Positions 56,800 through 64,000 of a DNA stretch of 64,000 nt are shown here, piece after piece. Numbering within the stretch: the stretch's first letter is position 1; the number at the start of each line of letters is the position of its first letter. The DNA is taken from assembly GCF_003028415.1 (NCBI RefSeq), contig NZ_PYSV01000001.1, forward strand, positions 310,001 through 374,000. The letters run 5' to 3'. A model generated the notes under the pieces. It ran no database searches, was not told where the DNA came from, and worked only from the letters and a program-made list of their open reading frames with translations. The stretch comes from Deinococcus arcticus. Lineage in GTDB: Bacteria > Deinococcota > Deinococci > Deinococcales > Deinococcaceae. The position numbers and the translations under genes were made by a program.

Positions 56800-57321
56800 A
56801 TGTCCACTGCTCTGGTCATCCGCCCCGCCACCCACGGTGACGTGCCGGCCATCACCGAGATCTACAACCATGCCGTTCTGCACACCACGGCTTCATACGA
56901 CCTGGAACCGGTGACCCTGGCCGCGCGCCGCGCGTGGTTTGACGAGAAGGCAACAGGCCGCTGGCCCGTCTGGGTGGCCCAGCACGGCGCCGGGGCCGTG
57001 ATTGCCTGGGCCACCTTCGGCCCCTTCCGCGCCAAGCCCGGCTACCGCTTTACCGCCGAACATTCGGTGTATGTGGCCCCCAGGGCCCAGGGAGCTGGCG
57101 TGGGCCACGCCCTGATGACCATGCTGATCGCCAGCGCCCGGCAGCGGGGGCTGCACAGTCTGGTGGGCGCCGTGGACGCCGACAATGCAGGCAGCCTGGC
57201 CTTTCACGCACGGCTGGGCTTTGTTCCCGTGGCCCATTTCCAGCAGGTGGGCCACAAGTTCGGGCGCTGGCTGGACCTGGTGTTCGTGCAACTGCTGCTG
57301 GAAGAAGCCGGGGAAGGCTAG
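56800..57321 (+). CDS. GNAT acetyltransferase, phosphinothricin-type
   Basis: The 173-residue protein resembles phosphinothricin/methionine-sulfone acetyltransferases: IRPATHGDVPAITEIYNHAV, RYSYRFTAEH-like GYRFTAEHSVYVAPRAQGAGVGHALM, and DNAGSLAFHARLGFVPVAHF. TACCGT (56788-56793) ends 6 nt before the ATG. Natural substrate unknown. Confidence 0.9.
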   Translation: MSTALVIRPATHGDVPAITEIYNHAVLHTTASYDLEPVTLAARRAWFDEKATGRWPVWVAQHGAGAVIAWATFGPFRAKPGYRFTAEHSVYVAPRAQGAGVGHALMTMLIASARQRGLHSLVGAVDADNAGSLAFHARLGFVPVAHFQQVGHKFGRWLDLVFVQLLLEEAGEG

Positions 57322-57380
57322 GGTGGCCAGGGCCCCCAGGCGCGCCCCTGCGCTGGCACGCGCGGGTGTACGCTGTGCCC

Positions 57381-58271
57381 ATGCTGGCGGCCATAGAAAG
57401 CGTGCGGAATCTGGCGGAACCCCTGGGCTGGATGGTTCACGTGGCGGGGGGCTTCGCCGTGGCGTTCTTCGCGTCCTCGGTCTTCTCGCCGGCCGGGCGC
57501 CGCGCGGCGGTGGTGGCCCGCGCGGCGGCCGTGGTGCTGCTGCTGACGGTCCTGGGGGCCTCGTGGCTGGTGCACCCGGCGGCCGGCATGCTGCTGGGCT
57601 ATCTGGGCTCGCACGCCTTTGGCCGCTGGCGCCGCGCCAGAGGCGGGCTGATGGTGGCCCTGGCGGCGGCCGCCGCGTTCATTGCGCTGGGCGCGGGCTG
57701 GCTGGTGTACCCCGTGTTCATCATGGCGCTGATCTGGCTGGCCAGCGGGGTCTGGGGCCGCCAGGACCGCGCGCCCGCTGCGGCGCCCGCCGCGCCGGTG
57801 CCCTCGGCTCTGCCCGCCCAGGCCAGCGGCACGCTCCTGGGCACCACAGAGGGCCCCCTGGTGGCCCTGCTGCGGGACGAGCGCCTGCCCCCCGACGCCC
57901 GCGCGCAACTGGCCGCCCTGAACCTGCGCACCCAGGAGGCCCTGTCGCTGCTGAACACCCAGGGCCTGGAAGGCACCGAAGCCGGCTACCTGACCCGTGC
58001 CATCCGCGAGGAATATGCGCCCGGCGCCGTGAACGCCTACCTGAAGCTGCCGCGCTCCCTGGCCGACACCGCTCCCATTCAGGACGGCAAGACCGGCCGC
58101 GCCCTGCTGACCGAGCAACTGGAACTGCTGCTCTCGGGCGTGCAGGACGTCATTGACGGCACTCTGCGCAGTGGCAGCCAGGAATTGCTGACCCACGGCC
58201 GCTTTCTGCGCGACCGCTTTGCCAAGGTGGAAGTTGACCTGCGCGTGCCTGTCGAGGTCAAAGCGAAGTAG
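57381..58271 (+). CDS. Membrane protein with conserved helical C-terminus, unknown
   Basis: The 296-residue protein has four hydrophobic segments in the first 130 residues, a Pro/Ala-rich linker and a helical C-terminal domain of about 150 residues (YLTRAIREEYAPGAVNAYLKL, LLTEQLELLLSGVQDVIDG, RFLRDRFAKVEVDL). No family recognised. TACGCT (57369-57374) ends 6 nt before the ATG. Confidence 0.75.
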   Translation: MLAAIESVRNLAEPLGWMVHVAGGFAVAFFASSVFSPAGRRAAVVARAAAVVLLLTVLGASWLVHPAAGMLLGYLGSHAFGRWRRARGGLMVALAAAAAFIALGAGWLVYPVFIMALIWLASGVWGRQDRAPAAAPAAPVPSALPAQASGTLLGTTEGPLVALLRDERLPPDARAQLAALNLRTQEALSLLNTQGLEGTEAGYLTRAIREEYAPGAVNAYLKLPRSLADTAPIQDGKTGRALLTEQLELLLSGVQDVIDGTLRSGSQELLTHGRFLRDRFAKVEVDLRVPVEVKAK

Positions 58272-58419
58272 CCCTGGAAGGCAGTCTGCTGAGCCAGCGT
58301 GCTCGCTTCCAACGGCCACTTGATCCGTCTCTCTCAAAACGCCTCTGTCCCCAGTCCACCCAACTTTTCCACTCACTCCCGCATTACGCCCTGCACAGAA
58401 CACGCTATCCTGAGGGGCG

Positions 58420-60600
58420 ATGTCTGCCGCCTTGCCCGCCACCGATCCCGCCCTGAAGATTCTCAAAACCGTCTGGGGCTACGACGCGTTTCGCGGCGTG
58501 CAGGCCGAGATCGTGGAGACGGTGGCCGGGGGCGGCAACGCGCTGGTCCTTATGCCCACCGGCGGCGGCAAAAGCCTGTGCTACCAGGTGCCCAGCCTCC
58601 TGCGCCCCGGCGTGGGCATCATCGTGTCGCCGCTGATTGCCCTGATGAAGGATCAGGTGGACACGCTGCGGGCCCTGGGCGTGCGGGCTGCTTACCTGAA
58701 TTCCACCCTGTCCCCCGAGGGGGTGCGTGAGGTGGAAGCGGCCCTGCTCTCGGGCGAGCTGGACCTGCTGTATGCCGCGCCCGAACGGTTGCTGCTGCCC
58801 CGCACCCTGGACCTGCTGGAGCGCGCCCCCGTGGCCCTGTTCGCCGTGGACGAGGCGCACTGCGTCTCTCAGTGGGGCCACGACTTCCGGCCCGAATACC
58901 AGGGCCTGAATGTGCTGCCAGAGCGCTTTGCCCACATCCCACGTCTTGCCCTGACCGCCACCGCCGACGACCGCACCCGCGCCGACATCCTGCGCGTGCT
59001 GGGCCTGCACGGCGCGCCGCAGTTCATCTCCAGCTTCGACCGCCCCAACATCCAGTACCGGGTGGCGGCCAAGGAAGGCCCCAAGACCCAGCTGCTGGAC
59101 TTCATCCGCTCGGAACACGCCGGGGACGCGGGCATCGTCTACTGCCTCTCGCGCAAGTCTGTGGAGGACACCGCCGCGTGGCTGCAGGCCCAGGGCGTGG
59201 ACGCCGTGGCCTACCACGCGGGCCTCTCGCCGCGCGAGCGCAACCACGCCCAGGACCGCTTCCTGAACGAAGAAGGGCTGGTGGTGGTGGCCACCGTGGC
59301 CTTTGGCATGGGCATTGACAAACCCAACGTGCGCTTTGTGGCCCACCTGGACCTGCCCAAGAGCATGGAGAGCTACTACCAGGAAACCGGCCGCGCCGGG
59401 CGTGACGGTCTGGCCAGCACCGCCTGGATGGTCTACGGCCTGGCCGACGTGGTGAACGTGCGCCGCATGCTGGCGGGCAGCGACGCCCCCGAGGAGGTCA
59501 AGCGGGTGGAGGCGGGCAAGCTGGACGCCCTGCTGACCTTCTGCGAGACGGCCGCCTGCCGCCGCGAGGTGCTGCTGGCCTATTTTGGCGAGACCTTCCA
59601 GGGCCCCTGCGGCAACTGCGACACCTGCCTGAACCCCCCCCAGGTGCGCGACATGACCCGCGAGGCCCAGATGGCGCTGTCGGCGGCCATTCGCACTGGC
59701 AACCGCTACGGCGCGGCCCACCTGACGGATGTGCTACTGGGCCGCGCCACCGAGAAGGTGGTGGGCATGGGCCACCACACCCTGCCCACCTTCGGCGTGG
59801 GCGCTGGCCACGACGAAAAGGTGTGGCGTGGGGTGCTGCGACAGCTGGTCAGCCTGGGCTATCTGGCAGCTGGGGAGTACCACGGCCTGTCGGCCACCGG
59901 CAAGGCCCGCGCGCTGCTGAAGGGCGAGACCCGCCTGACCCTGCGCGAGGACACGCTGCAGCCCAAAGCCGCCAAGCGCGAGCGCACCCGCGACCGTGGC
60001 GGCAGCCGCGCCCCCGTGGCCCCCGCCGACCAGCCGCTCTTTGAAGCCCTGCGTGCGTGGCGCCTGTCGCGTGCCCGCAGTCTGGGTGTGCCGCCCTATG
60101 TGATCTTCACCGACGCCACCCTGAAAGGCATTGCCGAATTCAGGCCCACCAGTCACGCCCTGCTGGGCACGGTGAGTGGCGTGGGCCAGCGCAAGCTGGC
60201 CGACTACGGCGACGAGGTGGTGCAACTCGTGCGCGACTCGCTGGACGGCGCCGCACCCGCCCCCGTCAGCGCCGCCGAACGCGGTGCCCGCGAGAACAGC
60301 GCCGTGCTGGGGATTCTGAACGGTCGCCCCGCCGAAGCCGTGCCCACCGACCCGGCAAAAACCGAGGCCGTGGCCCAGGCCCTGCGCGAACTGCGCCAGA
60401 CCCTCAGCCGCGACACCGGCCACAGCTCCTTTGTGGTGTTCCCCAACGCCACCCTGCAGGCCCTGGCCGAGCGCCAGCCGCGTACCCTGACCGAGCTACA
60501 GGACATTCCCGGCTTTGGGCCCAAGCGCGTGGACGCCTACGGCGATCAGGTCGTGGCCGCCGTGCGGGAGGCGCTGGGCTCAGAGGACCTGGGGTTCTAA
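58420..60600 (+). CDS. recQ: RecQ DNA helicase with two HRDC domains
   Basis: The 726-residue helicase has Walker A MPTGGGKS (45-52), DEAH (144-147), SQWGHDFRPEY, the later QETGRAGRDG, an RQC zinc site (CETAACRREVLLAYF ... GPCGNCDTC) and winged helix, then two HRDC domains (about 540-615 and 650-725, each PP/S.VVF.DATL...A). D. radiodurans RecQ has three HRDC domains, so this one has one fewer. The stop TAA lies within the CTAAG end of repeat B copy 3. TATCCT (58406-58411) lies 8 nt before the ATG. Confidence 0.96.
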   Translation: MSAALPATDPALKILKTVWGYDAFRGVQAEIVETVAGGGNALVLMPTGGGKSLCYQVPSLLRPGVGIIVSPLIALMKDQVDTLRALGVRAAYLNSTLSPEGVREVEAALLSGELDLLYAAPERLLLPRTLDLLERAPVALFAVDEAHCVSQWGHDFRPEYQGLNVLPERFAHIPRLALTATADDRTRADILRVLGLHGAPQFISSFDRPNIQYRVAAKEGPKTQLLDFIRSEHAGDAGIVYCLSRKSVEDTAAWLQAQGVDAVAYHAGLSPRERNHAQDRFLNEEGLVVVATVAFGMGIDKPNVRFVAHLDLPKSMESYYQETGRAGRDGLASTAWMVYGLADVVNVRRMLAGSDAPEEVKRVEAGKLDALLTFCETAACRREVLLAYFGETFQGPCGNCDTCLNPPQVRDMTREAQMALSAAIRTGNRYGAAHLTDVLLGRATEKVVGMGHHTLPTFGVGAGHDEKVWRGVLRQLVSLGYLAAGEYHGLSATGKARALLKGETRLTLREDTLQPKAAKRERTRDRGGSRAPVAPADQPLFEALRAWRLSRARSLGVPPYVIFTDATLKGIAEFRPTSHALLGTVSGVGQRKLADYGDEVVQLVRDSLDGAAPAPVSAAERGARENSAVLGILNGRPAEAVPTDPAKTEAVAQALRELRQTLSRDTGHSSFVVFPNATLQALAERQPRTLTELQDIPGFGPKRVDAYGDQVVAAVREALGSEDLGF

Positions 60601-60725
60601 GTACGTTGCCCCTCACGTTACGACTTTGCAGGAGAGCACCGCAAAGTCTCCACTCCCGGTGCAACGTCCTTTTTTCGAGACTCGCTCCGCTCGGTTGATC
60701 TAAAGATCAACAGCGAGCGACTTAG
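60597..60725 (+). repeat. Dispersed repeat B, copy 3 (full length)
   Basis: This 129-bp copy has CTAAG (60597-60601) and CTTAG (60721-60725) ends and the hairpin GACTTTGC/GCAAAGTC. It lacks the GGCGCC internal block seen in copy 2. Its left TAA is the recQ stop; its right TAA (minus) is the stop of the DUF1622 fragment. A GGTGCAACGTCCTTTTTT stem end resembles a terminator for recQ. Confidence 0.88.
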
Positions 60726-61175
60726 GTGCCGGGCTCCTCCGGCCGCCGCGCCTCCTGCCCACTGATCTCGCGCTCCAGAAAAACATGGAGCAGGGTGCGC
60801 TGCGGTGGGGCCGCCAGCTTGCCAAGACCGTCCTAAGGACGTTGCCCCTCACCTTGCGACTGTTCAGGAGAGCACCGAACAGTCTCCACTTCCGGTGCAA
60901 CGTACTGTGTTCGCCACTCGCTCTGCGGCGCAGCCGTTCCAGCCCGCTCGGTTGATCTAAAGATCAACAGCGAGGTACTGCGCACGGTGCAATGACCGTG
61001 CGCAGAATGTCGGCCGCCAGCGTAAATTCCAGGCCCACCGCCAGCGGCCCAGGTCCAGGCGCAGGCCCTCTTTCTGGGCATCGGGCCGGGGGCCCGGCCT
61101 GACCAGGGCCACTGCCGCGCGCCCCAGTGCCAGGACCACCGCCGCCACAATCACCAGCGTGGCCGCCACCTCCAC
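60722..61175 (-). pseudogene. DUF1622 membrane protein, frameshifted and split by repeat B
   Basis: The 5' part (from GTG at 61175) encodes VEVAATLVIVAAVVLALG ... LRLDLGRW. A -1 frameshift near 61040 then allows LAVGLEFTLAADILRTVIAP, the DUF1622 signature; the shift fits loss of one CTGG unit. Repeat B copy 4 then intervenes. Beyond it (60832 down to 60722) the frame resumes with LGKLAAPPQRTLLHVFLEREIS, matching the family C-terminus, and ends at the TAA of repeat copy 3. It lies 21 nt after the HAD gene on the same strand. Family assigned from memory, but both halves and their order fit. Confidence 0.8.
60833..60976 (+). repeat. Dispersed repeat B, copy 4, inserted in the DUF1622 gene
   Basis: It starts CTAAGGACGTTGC (60833) and has the GACTGTTC/GAACAGTC hairpin and TTGATCTAAAGATCAA. 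Its right end is diverged (CAGCGAGGTACT) and touches a CTGCGCACGGT/ACCGTGCGCAG palindrome (60978-61005) that includes the gene's own sequence. No clean target-site duplication was found. Confidence 0.85.
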
Positions 61176-61196
61176 ACCCGGAGCGGCCCAGCATCC

Positions 61197-61991
61197 CTAC
61201 AGTCTCAGCGCCAGTTCCACCGCTTCACGCAGGCCGCCGTCGTCCACATGGCCCACGAAGTGCCGCGCCGCCCGCCGCGCCGGTTCATCCGCGTTGCCCA
61301 TCGCCACCGGGTGCCCCACCACCTGAAGGGCTGCCACGTCGTTCTCTCCGTCGCCCACCATCATCACCCGCTCCAGCGGCACGCCATAGGCTTGGGCCAC
61401 CCGCGTGACCGCGCTGCCCTTGCTCACGCCCCCTCGCGTTACCGAAATAAACATGGCGTCGGGCATCACCGGGCTGCCCGCCGGGTGCAGGCTCAGGCCG
61501 TCGTGGGGGGCGGCCAGCACCTCGCCTTCTTCCTCACGCGCCACCACCCACTGCACCCGGACCACCTCACCCGGCAGGTCTTCCGGCGCCTTGGGGGCAT
61601 AGGGCAGCCCCAGCAGCCGCGCGTGGCGCTCGGCGTAGTCGCCCGGCTTGGTCACGGCGTACTCCAGATCGGTATACACCTCCAGCAGCCGGTCCTCGCG
61701 CCGCGCCCGGCTCAGCAACTCTGGCAGGCGCCCAGGCGGAAACGGTTCGGACAGGCTTTGCCCATCTCCCACATTCACCACGCTGGCCCCGTTCTGAAAC
61801 ACATGCCAGCCCCCCTGGTCCAGCCGCGCGGCGTAGGCGCGGGCATGACCAAAGGCCGGGCGCCCGCTGCACAGGGCAATGCGCACCCCACGTGCCCGCG
61901 CGCTGTCCAGCGCGGCCCACACATCATCCCGAATCACATTCCCCGTGCCCACCAGGGTGCCGTCCACATCCACACAGATCAAACCCAGCAT
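61197..61991 (-). CDS. HAD-superfamily Cof-type phosphatase
   Basis: The 264-residue protein has motif I DVDGTLVG near residue 8, motif II in CSGRP, motif III Lys in [12 protein letters not shown] and motif [12 protein letters not shown]. The large cap between about 85 and 190 is of the Cof (C2B) type. Probably a sugar-phosphate or nucleotide phosphatase. TAGACT (61999-62004) ends 7 nt before the ATG. Confidence 0.93.
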   Translation of the reverse strand: MLGLICVDVDGTLVGTGNVIRDDVWAALDSARARGVRIALCSGRPAFGHARAYAARLDQGGWHVFQNGASVVNVGDGQSLSEPFPPGRLPELLSRARREDRLLEVYTDLEYAVTKPGDYAERHARLLGLPYAPKAPEDLPGEVVRVQWVVAREEEGEVLAAPHDGLSLHPAGSPVMPDAMFISVTRGGVSKGSAVTRVAQAYGVPLERVMMVGDGENDVAALQVVGHPVAMGNADEPARRAARHFVGHVDDGGLREAVELALRL

Positions 61992-62015
61992 GGGCGCCAG
62001 TCTAGGCGCAGATCG

Positions 62016-62924
<909 letters not shown>

Positions 62925-63115
62925 GCCCGTACTGTAGCAAGCCCGCCCCGGCCCACCTTCATCTTTAGCTGGGCTTGACCTGCCCTGAAGGCGCTCTCCA
63001 TGCAGGCGGCATCTTGGGATGGGCTTTAGGTCTTTCGTAAAAATTCCCGCACTGGGCCTGACAGACTCCGGCCAGTTCACCGCACACAGCTGGTGACCCA
63101 ACCTAGGAGGGTGTT

Positions 63116-64000
<885 letters not shown>

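Noticed and set aside
60978..61005. Palindrome CTGCGCACGGT/ACCGTGCGCAG as a terminator
   Set aside because: It lies at the junction of repeat B and the DUF1622 fragment, without a T-tract, and half of it is coding; more likely a by-product of the insertion.

Overview
The window is a contiguous piece of a high-GC bacterial chromosome, most likely a Deinococcus species. This rests on family knowledge rather than a search. The indications are a FemX-type interpeptide-bridge transferase, a YqjM-class old yellow enzyme, a RecQ with tandem HRDC domains, a DdrI-like CRP regulator, a PRC-barrel/DUF2382 protein of the type known as a heat-induced protein in D. radiodurans, short dispersed repeats, and many apparently leaderless genes. 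In the last, a TANNNT -10 box ends 5-10 nt before the start codon. About 60 protein genes are called. No rRNA, tRNA, CRISPR array or complete insertion sequence was seen.

Layout. 1-4.4 kb (mostly minus): partial polysaccharide-deacetylase-like gene, type B carboxylesterase, Mrr-like endonuclease with a palindrome at its promoter, and ilvD. 4.4-8.3 kb (plus): a small CxxC protein, then a three-gene operon from a strong leadered promoter (His-rich small protein, LRR-like/DUF6745 protein, VWA protein with a duplicated C-terminal domain), closed by a strong terminator. 8.6-16.2 kb: Tat-type intradiol dioxygenase, parvulin PPIase, FemX-like enzyme, a membrane protein, MFS exporter, aldo/keto reductase and a CorC/CNNM transporter. 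16.2-25.2 kb: a three-gene ABC-2 export operon, an OYE, an ABC ATPase, a CRP-family regulator, an FAH-family enzyme, a lipid kinase and a secreted TPR protein. 25.3-32.8 kb: a 950-residue P-loop/TPR protein, a small overlapping operon ending in a DJ-1-like protein without its cysteine, a PIG-L deacetylase, an orphan ParA with a small basic partner, and a membrane HEAGH protein. 32.8-47.9 kb: gluQRS, trpBA, an RlmI-like methyltransferase, mraY, rlmH, rsmI, pfkA, a GAD-like/TPR protein with a LemA-like partner, Hsp20 and miaA. 48-64 kb: glgC, a secreted propeller-like protein, a methylmalonyl-CoA mutase large subunit, an AI-2E-type permease, typA, recQ, a broken DUF1622 gene, a HAD phosphatase, a PhzF-type enzyme and the PRC/DUF2382 protein cut by the right edge.

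Two families of dispersed repeats stand out. Family A (about 180 bp, four copies) ends in a hairpin whose stem varies with compensation. Family B (about 130-150 bp, four full and three partial copies) has CTAAG...CTTAG ends and compensating hairpins. One B copy has split a DUF1622 gene into two fragments, which is direct evidence of mobility. The CTAAG end supplies the stop codon of recQ, rlmH and the DUF1622 fragment. Two genes (mraY and the gene at 40825) are preceded by 12-codon upstream ORFs whose stop overlaps the gene start as ATGA. The least explained protein-coding unit is the operon at 4955-8210.
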